From: Microbacterium paludicola
GTDB lineage: Bacteria; Actinomycetota; Actinomycetes; Actinomycetales; Microbacteriaceae
Length of the DNA stretch: 62,866 nt
Assembly: GCF_015235415.1 (NCBI RefSeq)
Contig: NZ_JADGLL010000017.1
Location: 1-62,866, forward strand
Direction: 5' to 3'
Shown here: one piece after another, positions 26,334 through 35,637 of the stretch
Position numbering within the stretch: the stretch's first letter is position 1
Layout: every line of letters starts with the position of its first letter
The notes under the pieces: model-generated
What the model was told of the DNA's origin: nothing
The model's database searches: none
Seen by the model: the letters and a program-made list of their open reading frames with translations, nothing else
Program-made: the position numbers and the translations under genes

Positions 26334-29300
26334 ATGCCTTCTTCCCACCGCTCCCCCGCCGCGCTGGGCCGTCGCGTCGCCGCGACGGCCGCGGCCACCG
26401 CCACCGCCTGCGCCCTGGCGCTCGTGCCGTTCTCGGCGAGTGCCGCGATCGTCGCCGACCCCACCAACCACACCGCCGAGGGCGCGCCGTTCACGCTGTC
26501 GCCGACCGGCACCTTCGAAACCGGACTGTTCGACGAGGGCGCCTCCGAGATCGTCCAGCACTACGGCGAGCGCCTGTTCTCGGTGAACGCCGCCGCCGGC
26601 ACGGTGTTCGTGATCGATGCGAGCGACCCGGCGAACCCCACCGAGCTGTTCGAGCTCGGCGCCGAGGGCGCCGTGGCGAACTCGGTCGCGATCCGCGAGG
26701 ACGGCCTCGGCGTCGTCGTGCTCGAGGACTCCGGCGACAAGACCCTGCCCGGGCGCGTGCTGTTCTTCGACGCGAACGCCGACTCGGCGGACGCCGCCGT
26801 GCTCGGCACCGTCGCGGTCGGGTCGCTTCCCGACATGGTCACGGTCTCCCCGGACGGCGCCTACGCGGTCGTCGCGAACGAGGGGGAGCCCGCGGATGAC
26901 TTCTCGACGGATCCGGAGGGCACGATCAGCGTGATCGCGCTCCCCGAGACGATCGCGAACCCCGGACAGGATGCGGTCGCGACCGCCGACTTCCACGCCT
27001 TCGAGGGCGACGCCCTCCCCGAGGGCGTCCGCACGTTCGGCCCGACCCCGCACGGCGACGACCTGCCCGTCTCGCGCAACCTCGAGCCCGAGTACGTCAC
27101 CGTCTCGGGCACGACCGCCTACGTGACCCTGCAGGAGGCGAACTCGCTCGCGGTCGTCGACCTCACGACCGCCACCGTGACCGACATCCTGCCGCTGGGC
27201 ACCAAGGACTACGCGGAGGTCGGCATCGACGCCTCCGACCGCGACCCCGAGGATGCCCCGACGGTGAACATCGCGAAGTACCCGGGCCTTCACGGCATGT
27301 ACATGCCCGACGGCATCGCCGCGTACGAGGCGAATGGGCAGACCTTCCTCGTCACCGCCAACGAGGGTGACGTGCGCGAGTGGGGCGGCTACGTCGACGC
27401 CGCCCGCGTGAAGGACCTGGGCGACGACAACGAGGACACCGACGCCGAAGGCGACATCTACGGCTACGGCCCGGTCTGCGCCGAGCTCGAGCCGCTCGTG
27501 GAGGACGACAAGCTCGGCCGCCTCGACGTCTCGATCGAGGACGGCTTCGACGAGGCCCAGGGCTGCTACAGCGAGCTGTACACCTACGGCGGCCGCTCGT
27601 TCTCGGTCTGGACCACCACCGGAGACCTGGTGTTCGACTCGGGCGCCGCCTTCGAGGAGATCACCTCGGGCATCGACGGCGTCGTCTTCAACGCCGGTCA
27701 CGACGACAACGAGGCCGAGAGCCGCAGCGACGCGAAGGGCGTCGAGCCCGAGAACCTCACGATCGGCGAGGTCAACGGCCGCCCCTACGCGTTCATCGGG
27801 CTCGAGCGCCTCAGCGGCGTCATGGTCTACGACCTCACCGACCCCGCCGCTCCGGCGTACGTCTCGTACGTCGACAACCGCGACTTCTCGGTGAACCTGG
27901 CCGACGAGGTCGAGGCGCTCGAGGAGGCCGGCGCGAGCGAGGCCGAGATCGCGGCGCTCGTGAACTCGGCGGGCGACCTCGGCCCCGAGGGCCTCGACTT
28001 CATCCCGGCGGAGGAGTCTCCCACGGGCAAGCCGATGCTCGCCGTGGGCAACGAGGTCACCGGATCGACCACGCTGTGGACGATCGAGGACGGCACGACC
28101 GAGGTCCAGGTCCTCACGATCAACGACTTCCACGGCCGCGTCTCGGCGAACGGCGACGAGGCGGGTGCCGCGGTGCTCGCGGGCGCCGTCGCCCAGTACC
28201 GGGATGCGAACCCGAACACCCTGTTCGCCTCGGCGGGCGACAACATCGGCGCCTCGACGTTCACGTCGTTCATCGCCGACGACGAGCCGACGATCGACGC
28301 GCTGTCGGCCGGCGGCCTGGACGTCTCGGCGGTGGGCAACCACGAGTTCGACCAGGGCTTCTCCGACCTCACCGACCGTGTCATCCCCCGCTTCGCGGAG
28401 AAGACCGGCATGGACGGGACGGAGTTCGCGCTCGGCGCCAACGTCTACAAGAAGGGCACGACCGAGCCCGCGCTCAAGGAGTACGCGATCCGCGAGGTCG
28501 GCGGCGTGAAGGTCGGCTTCATCGGCACCGTCACGTCGGACACCGCGACGCTCGTGAGCCCCGCGGGGATCGCCGACATCGAGTTCGGCGACCAGCTCGA
28601 GGCGGCGAACCGCGTGGCCGAGGAGATCACCGCCTCGGGCGAGGCGGACGTCGTTGTGCTGCTGACCCACTCGGGCTCGGCCGGCGAGGACTGCGAGGCC
28701 CTGGCGACGGAGAAGTCGGAGTACGGCGACCTCGTCCGCGGCGCCTCCGCTGACATCGACGCCATCGTGTCGGGTCACACGCACCAGCTCGTCGACTGCG
28801 AGGTCGACGGCCGCCCGGTCATCCAGGCCCACCAGCACGGCACCACGCTCGGTGCCCTCGATATCGTCGTCGACTCGGCGACGAACGAGCTGATCTCCAT
28901 CGCCGGCTCGACCGTCGACCTCGTCGACGACTCGGGCGAGGAGCCGGTGGCGAACTTCCCCGCCGATGAGACGGTGGCGCAGATCGTCGCCGACGCCGAG
29001 GCCGAGGCCGAGGTGCTGGGATCCGTCGCCGTCGGAAAGATCTCGGCGGACATCCTGCGCGGCGGAACGCCGTCGGGCGACGACCGCGGCGTGGAGTCGA
29101 CGATGGGCAACCTCGTCGCCGACATCTACCTCTGGGCGACGTCGGAGTACGAGAACTACGGCGGGGAGCAGGATGCGCAGATCGCGCTGATGAACCCCGG
29201 CGGCCTGCGCGACGACCTGCTCTTCGAGGGCGACGGCACCGTCACCTACGCCGACGTCGCGGCGGTCCAGCCGTTCGGCAACACGCTCGTGACGTTGACC

Positions 29301-30116
29301 CTGACCGGTGAGCAGCTCGCACAGGTGCTCGAGGAGCAGTGGCAGCCCGGGGCCGAGCGTCCCAAGCTGCACCTGGGCGTCTCGGAGGGCTTCGCGTACG
29401 AGTACGTCGAGGACGCTCCCGCGGGCGAGCACATCGTGAACATGACCTACCAGGGCGAGGAGATCGCGCCGACGGATGAGTTCGTCGTCGTGACGAACTC
29501 GTTCCTCGCGTCGGGCGGCGACGGGTTCACCACGCTCGCCGAGGGCACCGGTACCGCCGACTCGGGCCTCGTGGACCTCGCGGCCACGGTCGACTACTTC
29601 GAGGCCGTCGACGTCGTCGACCCCGCCCCGCTCGGCCGCGCCAGCGTCTGGACCGAGCCGCAGCCGACCCCGACGCCGGCGCCGACCGAGACGCCGGAGC
29701 CGCAGGATCCGGCCGGTGCGTGGGTCGAGATCGAGCTGAGCTCGACCACGGTCGAGCAGGGCGGAACGCTCGGCGTCGAGCTGACGGGCCTCGAGCCCGG
29801 CCAGGTCGTCGGCGCCACGCTGTTCAGCGACCCGATCGTCGTCGAGGGTCTCCCGGCCGCCGACGCGAACGGTGCGATCGCGTTCGACATCGCCATCCCG
29901 GCCGACTTCGAGGTGGGCCCGCACACGCTCGAGATCACGTCAGAGGGCCTCGACCCGGTGACGGCGCAGCTCTCCGTCGTCGCCTCGGGCGCACTCGCGG
30001 CAACCGGCGCGCAGCAGTCGCCGTGGGGCCTCGCCCTCGCCGCGGCCGGCCTCATCGCCGCCGGTGGTCTTCTCCTGATCCTGCGTCGTCGCGGGGGCGT
30101 GCCGATGGCACGATGA
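26334..30116 (+). CDS. Wall-anchored choice-of-anchor-I / 5'-nucleotidase protein
   Basis: Exported protein of 1260 residues. A signal peptide (1-37, ending SASA) is followed by a beta-propeller-like choice-of-anchor-I region (about 40-585). Next is a calcineurin-type metallophosphatase with TINDFHGRV (about 595), [16 protein letters not shown] (about 668) and SGHTHQLVD (about 812), then a 5'-nucleotidase C-terminal domain to about 1090. A Pro/Thr/Glu linker, an Ig-like domain, a sortase-type LAATG motif (about 1220), a membrane helix and RRR finish the chain. It should release phosphate from extracellular nucleotides while attached to the wall. The ATG at 26334 has GAGGA 8 nt upstream. A PHO-box-like sequence upstream suggests phosphate control. 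Two hairpins follow the stop. Confidence 0.92.
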   Translation: MPSSHRSPAALGRRVAATAAATATACALALVPFSASAAIVADPTNHTAEGAPFTLSPTGTFETGLFDEGASEIVQHYGERLFSVNAAAGTVFVIDASDPANPTELFELGAEGAVANSVAIREDGLGVVVLEDSGDKTLPGRVLFFDANADSADAAVLGTVAVGSLPDMVTVSPDGAYAVVANEGEPADDFSTDPEGTISVIALPETIANPGQDAVATADFHAFEGDALPEGVRTFGPTPHGDDLPVSRNLEPEYVTVSGTTAYVTLQEANSLAVVDLTTATVTDILPLGTKDYAEVGIDASDRDPEDAPTVNIAKYPGLHGMYMPDGIAAYEANGQTFLVTANEGDVREWGGYVDAARVKDLGDDNEDTDAEGDIYGYGPVCAELEPLVEDDKLGRLDVSIEDGFDEAQGCYSELYTYGGRSFSVWTTTGDLVFDSGAAFEEITSGIDGVVFNAGHDDNEAESRSDAKGVEPENLTIGEVNGRPYAFIGLERLSGVMVYDLTDPAAPAYVSYVDNRDFSVNLADEVEALEEAGASEAEIAALVNSAGDLGPEGLDFIPAEESPTGKPMLAVGNEVTGSTTLWTIEDGTTEVQVLTINDFHGRVSANGDEAGAAVLAGAVAQYRDANPNTLFASAGDNIGASTFTSFIADDEPTIDALSAGGLDVSAVGNHEFDQGFSDLTDRVIPRFAEKTGMDGTEFALGANVYKKGTTEPALKEYAIREVGGVKVGFIGTVTSDTATLVSPAGIADIEFGDQLEAANRVAEEITASGEADVVVLLTHSGSAGEDCEALATEKSEYGDLVRGASADIDAIVSGHTHQLVDCEVDGRPVIQAHQHGTTLGALDIVVDSATNELISIAGSTVDLVDDSGEEPVANFPADETVAQIVADAEAEAEVLGSVAVGKISADILRGGTPSGDDRGVESTMGNLVADIYLWATSEYENYGGEQDAQIALMNPGGLRDDLLFEGDGTVTYADVAAVQPFGNTLVTLTLTGEQLAQVLEEQWQPGAERPKLHLGVSEGFAYEYVEDAPAGEHIVNMTYQGEEIAPTDEFVVVTNSFLASGGDGFTTLAEGTGTADSGLVDLAATVDYFEAVDVVDPAPLGRASVWTEPQPTPTPAPTETPEPQDPAGAWVEIELSSTTVEQGGTLGVELTGLEPGQVVGATLFSDPIVVEGLPAADANGAIAFDIAIPADFEVGPHTLEITSEGLDPVTAQLSVVASGALAATGAQQSPWGLALAAAGLIAAGGLLLILRRRGGVPMAR

Positions 30117-30122
30117 CGACGC

Positions 30123-30187
30123 ATCCGCCGGCTCTCTGCCCGGCGGATCGAGGCCCCTGCCGTCTATCGGGTGACGTCAGGGGCCTC
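30123..30187 (+). terminator. Two consecutive hairpins after the nucleotidase gene
   Basis: A 9-bp perfect stem (30123-30131 with 30140-30148) is followed by a 10-bp perfect stem (30150-30159 with 30178-30187) and then ACTCTTT. The second is a good terminator for the nucleotidase transcript. Confidence 0.75.
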
Positions 30188-30333
30188 ACTCTTTCCCGCC
30201 GTCCGTGTCCCCGCGATCGGGACGCCCGCTGAACAGGATGGGGAGCTCTGCCCGCCACGAGGGTGGTGGATCATCGTGTGCGGCGCGCACAGTGAAACAG
30301 CGCCGCGAATCCCTCGACGATCGGAGCCGACCG

Positions 30334-30921
30334 ATGCGAATCCCTGCGCTGCTTGGTGCGCTCGTCCTCGCCGTCACGGCCAGCGTCACCGTCGCCCCCG
30401 CGGCGAACGCTGCCTCATCCTGCCCGCCCGGCATCCTGCCCGCCCGGCGTCGAGAAGCTGCGGCCCTACCCGGCGGCGTGATCGCGATGGCTCGTCCGTC
30501 CGCGGCCAGCGCGTCCCTCCTCGGGCTCGCACTGATGCTCACCGCCTGCGCGTCCGCCCCCGCGCCGGCGCCCGCCGAGAACTCCGGCGGCGTCTCGTCC
30601 TCCTCCGCGTGCGCCGCGGCGACGCTGACCATGTCCCCGGATCGCGGCACGCCGGGCACCCGGTTCGACGTCGCCGGCGAGGGCTACGTGGTGTGCGGGG
30701 ACACAGGCCAGCCGACGAGCGCCGACGCCGTCTCGGTCGTCGACGTCCACTGGATCCAGGACGGCGAGACCGTGGACCTCGGCGAGGCGAGCGTCGCCGA
30801 GGACGGCACGCTCAGCGGATCCTTCACCGTCCCGGAGGACGCCGGTCCCGGCGAGGCCGAGCTGATGGCGGGCGACGGCCTGCACGTCAGCTCGGAGCCC
30901 GCGACGTTCACCGTCGAGTGA
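30334..30921 (+). CDS. Putative secreted lipoprotein with two consecutive signal sequences
   Basis: Frame of 195 codons. It begins MRIPALLGALVLAVTASV, a complete Sec signal ending APAANA, preceded by GGAG 8 nt upstream. After 25 residues the same frame opens again with a lipoprotein signal (MARPSAASASLLG, then LMLTAC with lipobox cysteine at residue 72) and a Ser-rich linker. The body (about residues 85-195) is a single Ig/TIG-like domain with LTMSPDRGTPGTRFDVAGEGY and a C-terminal strand PATFTVE. Between the two signals lies a perfect 16-bp tandem duplication (30417-30448), a likely rearrangement scar. The true start may instead be 30487 (144 residues). The stop is 3 nt from the convergent cytochrome gene. 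Confidence 0.65.
   Translation: MRIPALLGALVLAVTASVTVAPAANAASSCPPGILPARRREAAALPGGVIAMARPSAASASLLGLALMLTACASAPAPAPAENSGGVSSSSACAAATLTMSPDRGTPGTRFDVAGEGYVVCGDTGQPTSADAVSVVDVHWIQDGETVDLGEASVAEDGTLSGSFTVPEDAGPGEAELMAGDGLHVSSEPATFTVE
30417..30448. repeat. 16-bp perfect tandem duplication
   Basis: ATCCTGCCCGCCCGGC occurs twice head to tail inside the lipoprotein frame, between the two signal sequences. Confidence 0.9.
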
Positions 30922-30924
30922 GGC

Positions 30925-31839
30925 TCAGCGGGTCGGGCGCATCCGGACGTCGCCGAAGAGCTGCGCGATCGGCGCGATGACGCGGTCGCGTGCCGCGATC
31001 CATCCGCCGGCCATCGCGACGAGCGAGGCGACGAAGATCCAGAAGCCCGTCCAGTTGACGGCATCCTGCCCGCCGTACATCGCGTTCAGGTTGCGCAGCG
31101 CGCCCGTCGCGAGCACAAGACCGACGTGGACGATCACGAAGCCGACGAAGAACAGCATCGTCGGGAAGTGGATGGCCTTCGCCAGGTCGACCGGGAACGC
31201 GCGGTTGAGGCGCGAGTCGCCGCGGGGCCAGAACGCGCTCAGCCGCGCGCCGGTCAGGATGGCGAGGGGCGTCGCGAGGAACACGATCGCGAAGTAGAAC
31301 AGCTGCTGCAGGCCGTTGTATCCGGTCCAGCCGCCGTGGGTCGGCCAGTCGAGCGAGACGTACTGGATCAGCGCCGAGAGCGCGTGCGGGAACACGTCAA
31401 GACTCGTCGGCACGATCCGCACCCAGTACCCGGTGGCGAACAGCAGCACGACGTACGCGACACCGTTGAGCATCCAGAGCGCGTCGATCGCGAGGTGGAA
31501 CCAGATCGTGAGGCTCATCCTGCGCTTCTTGACGCGTCGCGAGGTCCAGAGCCCGCTCGGGGTCTTCTCGCCGCGGATCCGGATGCCCGACCGGATGATC
31601 AGCAGCAGGAAGAACGCGTTAAGGAAGTGCGTCCACGACAGCCAGGGTGGGATGCCGACGCCCCGTCCCTCGGGGAGCGGGGCCGTGCCGGGATACGCGG
31701 CGAGGAACGCCTCGACCGGGCCGAGCGACGAGACCCAGCGCGTGAAGAACACAACCGTGAAGGCGAGCGCCGTGAGCGCGGCGATGCCGAAGAGCCCGTA
31801 GACGACACGCAGCGGCGTCGGGAGGCGGGCAGAGGTCAC
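30925..31839 (-). CDS. Membrane cytochrome b-type protein (formate dehydrogenase gamma/YedZ-like)
   Basis: Membrane protein of 304 residues with about five to six helices and paired histidines suited to haem b: WTHFLNAFFLLLIIRSG, IWFHLAIDALWMLNGVAY, and AIHFPTMLFFVGFVIVHVG. Such cytochromes pass electrons between the quinone pool and a molybdopterin or other oxidoreductase partner. No partner gene is adjacent. The GTG at 31839 lies 6 nt after CATGAT, fitting a leaderless transcript; the long open frame further upstream is the shadow of the aldo/keto reductase gene. It converges with the lipoprotein gene at a 3-nt gap. Confidence 0.8.
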   Translation of the reverse strand: MTSARLPTPLRVVYGLFGIAALTALAFTVVFFTRWVSSLGPVEAFLAAYPGTAPLPEGRGVGIPPWLSWTHFLNAFFLLLIIRSGIRIRGEKTPSGLWTSRRVKKRRMSLTIWFHLAIDALWMLNGVAYVVLLFATGYWVRIVPTSLDVFPHALSALIQYVSLDWPTHGGWTGYNGLQQLFYFAIVFLATPLAILTGARLSAFWPRGDSRLNRAFPVDLAKAIHFPTMLFFVGFVIVHVGLVLATGALRNLNAMYGGQDAVNWTGFWIFVASLVAMAGGWIAARDRVIAPIAQLFGDVRMRPTR

Positions 31840-31904
31840 GAGTAGATCATGCCAAGGTTCGCCGGGAGGACGCCGTCCGGCGCCCTCCCGGCGGTAACAC
31901 GACG

Positions 31905-32918
31905 TCAGACGAGGCGCGACTTCGGCGACACGCTGTACGTGCCCTCGGCGTCGTCGTTCACGACACCGGCGAGGGCCTCGTCGATCGCGGTCATCACGTC
32001 GGCCTCGAGCTTCACGCCCGACGCCTTGACCGTGTCGGCGAGCTGCTCGGGACGCGAGGCGCCGACGAGCGCCGCGGCGACGTTCGGGTTCTGCAGCACC
32101 CACGCGATCGCGAGCTGCGGCATCGTGAGGCCGGCCTGCTCGGCGATCGGCTTGAGCTTCTGCACGGCGGTGAGCACCTCGTCGCGCAGCCAGCCCTGGA
32201 TGAAGTTCGCGCCGCTCTTCTCGTCGGTGGCGCGGCTTCCCTCGGGCACCGGCTGACCGGGGAGGTACTTGCCGCTCAGCACGCCCTGCGCCATTGGTGA
32301 CCAGACGATCTGCGAGATCCCGAGCTCCTCGGAGGCGGGGACGACTTTGCCCTCGATCACGCGGTGGAGCATCGAGTACTGCGGCTGGTTCGAGACGAGC
32401 TGGAAGCCCAGCTGCTTCGCCAGGGCGTGGCCCTCGCGCAGCTGCTCGGCGGTCCACTCCGAGACGCCGATGTAGAGCGCCTTGCCCTGGCGCACGATGT
32501 CGGCGAAGGCCTGCATCGTCTCCTCGAGCGGCGTCTCGTAGTCGTAGCGGTGCGCCTGGAACAGGTCGACGTACTCGACGTTCAGGCGGCGCAGCGATCC
32601 GTGGATCCCGTCCATGATGTGCTTGCGCGACAGGCCGGTGTCGTTCGGGCCCATCGGGCCGATCGGGAAGTAGACCTTCGTGAAGATCTCGAGGCCCTCG
32701 CGACGCTGGCCCTTCAGCGCCTCGGCGAGCACCTCCTCGGCGGCGGTGTTGGCGTAGGTGTCGGCGGTGTCGAATGTGGTGATGCCGGCGTCGAGCGCGG
32801 CGTGGACCGTGGCGATCGCGGCGTCGTTCTCGACCTGCGACGCGTGGGTCACCCAATTGCCGTAGGTGATCTCCGAGACCTTGAAGCCGCTGTTGCCGAG
32901 ATAGCGATAGTTGACCAT
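31905..32918 (-). CDS. Aldo/keto reductase (AKR, Kv-beta-like)
   Basis: NADPH-dependent reductase of 337 residues with a TIM-barrel fold. The catalytic tetrad is visible as D50 (TFDTADTYAN), Y55, K81 (EIFTKVYF) and H123 (LFQAHRYDYETP). The C-terminal cofactor segment is ALVGASRPEQL. Its length and DTADTYANTAAEEVLAEAL fit the potassium-channel beta-subunit-like branch, which reduces assorted aldehydes and ketones. The ATG at 32918 lies 6 nt after TAGCGT (leaderless). It stands alone downstream of rlmN, separated by the second double-hairpin element. Confidence 0.92.
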   Translation of the reverse strand: MVNYRYLGNSGFKVSEITYGNWVTHASQVENDAAIATVHAALDAGITTFDTADTYANTAAEEVLAEALKGQRREGLEIFTKVYFPIGPMGPNDTGLSRKHIMDGIHGSLRRLNVEYVDLFQAHRYDYETPLEETMQAFADIVRQGKALYIGVSEWTAEQLREGHALAKQLGFQLVSNQPQYSMLHRVIEGKVVPASEELGISQIVWSPMAQGVLSGKYLPGQPVPEGSRATDEKSGANFIQGWLRDEVLTAVQKLKPIAEQAGLTMPQLAIAWVLQNPNVAAALVGASRPEQLADTVKASGVKLEADVMTAIDEALAGVVNDDAEGTYSVSPKSRLV

Positions 32919-33047
32919 GGCCTAACGCTATCGCGCACCGGGGAGTGCGACGGCGCGAATTCGCCTGATCAGACGATTAATCTGTCGCAGCTCTTGGATT
33001 CAGAGCCGGGGCAGATCGACCGACCTCGCCGGGAGCACATCCGATGT

Positions 33048-33118
33048 CGCGAGCAGGTATCTCCGCCGCGAGAAGGCATGCGCGCACATGCCTGCTGGGC
33101 GTGGGGATGCCTGCTCGG
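33048..33118. repeat. Double-hairpin element, copy 2
   Basis: Outer arms 33051-33064 and 33103-33116 pair over 14 bp with two wobbles. The inner arms AGGCATG (33074-33080) and CATGCCT (33087-33093) flank CGCGCA. Architecture and inner core match the element at 13750-13820. It starts about 31 nt beyond the rlmN stop. No gene is seen in 32919-33148. Confidence 0.75.
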
Positions 33119-33148
33119 CGGCAGGCGGGGTGCGAGCGGCGGCAGGCC

Positions 33149-34408
33149 TCAGACCGAGGCTGTCGCGGCGGCCTGGTCCTCTTCCGTCGCCACAAGCTGG
33201 CCGCAGGCGCCGTCGATCTCCTTGCCGCGGGTGTCGCGGATGGTTGTCGGTACGCCGGCGTCGTTGAGGCGGCGCACGAACTCACGCTGCACCGAGCGCT
33301 CCGACGCATCCCAGACGGATCCGGGGGTCGGGTTCAGCGGGATCGGGTTGACGTGCACCCAGCCGCGGCCGCGGGCGTTGAGCTTCTCGGCGAGCAGGTC
33401 GGCGCGCCACGGGTGGTCGTTCATGTCGCGGATGAGCGCGTACTCGATCGACACGCGGCGACCGGTCTTCTCGAAGTAGCCGCGCGCGGCATCCAGGACC
33501 TCGTCGACCTTCCAGCGCGAGTTGACCGGGATCAGCTCGTCGCGCAGCTCGTCGTCGGGCGCGTGGAGCGAGAGGGCGAAGGTGACGGGGATGTCCTCGT
33601 CCGCCAGCTTCCGAATGGCGGGCGCGAGACCGACGGTCGAGACGGTGATACCGCGGGCGCTCATCCCGAGGCCGTCCTTCTTGTCGACCATCGTGCGGAC
33701 GGCGTGCATCACGCGGGCGTAGTTCGCGAGCGGCTCGCCCATCCCCATGAAGACGATGTTGGTGACGCGCTCGTCGGCGTGCTCGCGCTTGCCGAGCTCG
33801 CCGTTCGCGATGGCGCGGTTCGCGCGCACGATCTGCTCGATGATCTCGGCCGACGACATGTTGCGCGTCAGGCCCGCCTGGCCGGTGGCGCAGAACGGGC
33901 AGTTCATGCCGCAGCCCGCCTGCGACGAGACGCACAGGGTGATGCGGCCGGGATAGCGCATCAGCACCGACTCGACGAGCGCGCCGTCGTGCAGGCGCCA
34001 CAGGAACTTGATGGTGTCGCCGTTGTCGGTCTGCAGACGACGCACCTCGGTGAGGAGGTTCGGCAGCATGCCGGCGACGAGCTCCTCGCGGCCGGCGGCC
34101 GGAAGGTCGGTCATGTCGGCGGGGTCGCTCGTCCAGTGCTGGAAGTAGTGCTTCGCCAGCTGCTTGGCCCGGAAGCCCGGCAGGCCGAGCTCCTTCGCCT
34201 TCTCGACGCGCTGCTCGGGCGTGAGGTCGGCGAGGTGCACGGGCGGCTTGCCGCGCTTCGGGCTCGCGAACTGGAGCAGCGGGCGACCCGTCTCGTCCTT
34301 CGCCTGCTGCCACCCCTCGGTCTTGGGGCGCACCTGCCGCACGCCGGTCGCACGGACGGGCGTGTTCACAGGCCTGTCGGAAGGAGTGCGCGCGGGCGTG
34401 TCGGTCAT
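33149..34408 (-). CDS. rlmN: 23S rRNA (adenine2503-C2)-methyltransferase
   Basis: Radical-SAM enzyme of 419 residues that methylates C2 of A2503 in 23S rRNA (and A37 of some tRNAs). The iron-sulfur cluster motif CGMNCPFC gives C166, C170 and C173. The two family cysteines are also present: C159 in ITLCVSSQ and the methyl-carrying C402 in [18 protein letters not shown] and [12 protein letters not shown] are standard. An N-terminal extension of ~60 residues is usual in actinobacteria. The ATG at 34408 is 7 nt after TAGCCT. It is a housekeeping gene between unrelated neighbours. Confidence 0.97.
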   Translation of the reverse strand: MTDTPARTPSDRPVNTPVRATGVRQVRPKTEGWQQAKDETGRPLLQFASPKRGKPPVHLADLTPEQRVEKAKELGLPGFRAKQLAKHYFQHWTSDPADMTDLPAAGREELVAGMLPNLLTEVRRLQTDNGDTIKFLWRLHDGALVESVLMRYPGRITLCVSSQAGCGMNCPFCATGQAGLTRNMSSAEIIEQIVRANRAIANGELGKREHADERVTNIVFMGMGEPLANYARVMHAVRTMVDKKDGLGMSARGITVSTVGLAPAIRKLADEDIPVTFALSLHAPDDELRDELIPVNSRWKVDEVLDAARGYFEKTGRRVSIEYALIRDMNDHPWRADLLAEKLNARGRGWVHVNPIPLNPTPGSVWDASERSVQREFVRRLNDAGVPTTIRDTRGKEIDGACGQLVATEEDQAAATASV

Positions 34409-34463
34409 GGGGTCAAGGCTACGGGAGAGCGGCTGGGATCACGCTGGTGCGGCCGGCCCGGGA

Positions 34464-35633
34464 TCAGCCCTCCAGCGCGACCCACCCCGCGCCGGCGGCC
34501 GCCGAGCGCTCCACCGCGTCGAGCACCCGCTGCACGTACAGGCCGTCCTCGTACGAGGGGCTCGGCGCGGTGCCGGCGGCGACGGCGCGGGCGAACTCCA
34601 CCACCTCGTGCGTGAACGTGTGCTCGTAGCCGAGGCCGTGGCCCGCGGGCCACCACGCCTCGAGGTGGGGATGCTCGGGCTCGGTCGCCAGGATGCGGCG
34701 GAAGCCCGCCTCGGCGCCCGGAAGCGTGTGGTCGTGGAACTCGAACTCGTTCATCCGCTCGAAGTCGAAGGCGACGGATCCCTTGGATCCGTTGATCTCG
34801 ATCCGGATCGCGTTCTTGCGCCCCGCGGCGAAGCGCGTCGCCTCGAACGTGGCGAGCGCGCCGCCGTCGGTGCGGGCGATGAAGACCGCGGCGTCGTCGA
34901 CGTCCACGACGCCCGTCCCCTCGCCGGCCGTCGCGGCGAGCGAACCGGAGGAGGCGACCATCGGCCGCTCCTTCACGAAGGTCTCGGTCAGGGCGCTGAC
35001 TCCCGTCAGGCGCTGGCCGGTGAGGAACGTCGCCATGTCGACGATGTGCGCGCCGATGTCACCGAGCGATCCGGATCCCGCCTTGTCGCGCTGCAGGCGC
35101 CAGACGAGCGGGAAGTCCTCGTCGACGATCCAGTCCTGCAGGTACGTGGCGCGGATGTGGCGGATGGTGCCGATCCGGCCCTCCTCGATGAGCTTCTTCA
35201 TCGCCCCGAGCGCGGGGGTGCCGCGGTAGCTGAAGCCGACCATCGACTGCACACCCTTCGCGCGGGCGTCGGCGGCGATGCGGGTCATCCGCTCGGCGTC
35301 GGCGACCGAGTTGGCGAGCGGCTTCTCGCACAGCACGTGCTTTCCCGCGGCGAGCGCGGCGTCCGAGATCTCGGCGTGAAGGTCGCCCGGCACGCAGATG
35401 TCGATCGCGTCGATGTCCGGGTCGTTCACGGCGTCGCGCCAGTCGGTCGTCCATCGCGGGATGTCGAAGCGGTGGGCGAAGTCGGCAACGGCGGCCTCGT
35501 CGCGGCCGACGACGAGGTCGACGCGGGCCTCGACGTCGAAGAAGCGCGGGGCGGTCTGCCACGCCTGGGCGTGGATCTTCCCCATGAAGGAGTAGCCGAT
35601 CAGGGCGACGCGGAGGGCGGGCTTGTGATGCAT
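34464..35633 (-). CDS. Gfo/Idh/MocA-family oxidoreductase
   Basis: NAD(P)-dependent sugar dehydrogenase-like protein of 389 residues. The Rossmann motif VALIGYSFMGKIHAQAW opens the protein, HVLCEKPLANS carries the conserved lysine, and GSGSLGDIGAHIVDMATF includes the histidine region used in catalysis. This group oxidises sugar or inositol hydroxyls. The ATG at 35633 is 4 nt from the stop of the preceding gene, so the two are in one operon with a ThuA gene. ThuA and Gfo/Idh/MocA proteins commonly occur together in carbohydrate clusters. The substrate is not evident. Confidence 0.9.
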   Translation of the reverse strand: MHHKPALRVALIGYSFMGKIHAQAWQTAPRFFDVEARVDLVVGRDEAAVADFAHRFDIPRWTTDWRDAVNDPDIDAIDICVPGDLHAEISDAALAAGKHVLCEKPLANSVADAERMTRIAADARAKGVQSMVGFSYRGTPALGAMKKLIEEGRIGTIRHIRATYLQDWIVDEDFPLVWRLQRDKAGSGSLGDIGAHIVDMATFLTGQRLTGVSALTETFVKERPMVASSGSLAATAGEGTGVVDVDDAAVFIARTDGGALATFEATRFAAGRKNAIRIEINGSKGSVAFDFERMNEFEFHDHTLPGAEAGFRRILATEPEHPHLEAWWPAGHGLGYEHTFTHEVVEFARAVAAGTAPSPSYEDGLYVQRVLDAVERSAAAGAGWVALEG

Positions 35634-35637
35634 CGGA

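Noticed and set aside
25233..29924. Very long minus-strand open frame opposite the nucleotidase gene
   Set aside because: It is the GC-rich antisense shadow of a clearly recognised gene; its translation is low-complexity Arg/Val/Asp/Leu-rich and lacks domains. The same applies to the long frames opposite putA and the ABC exporter genes.
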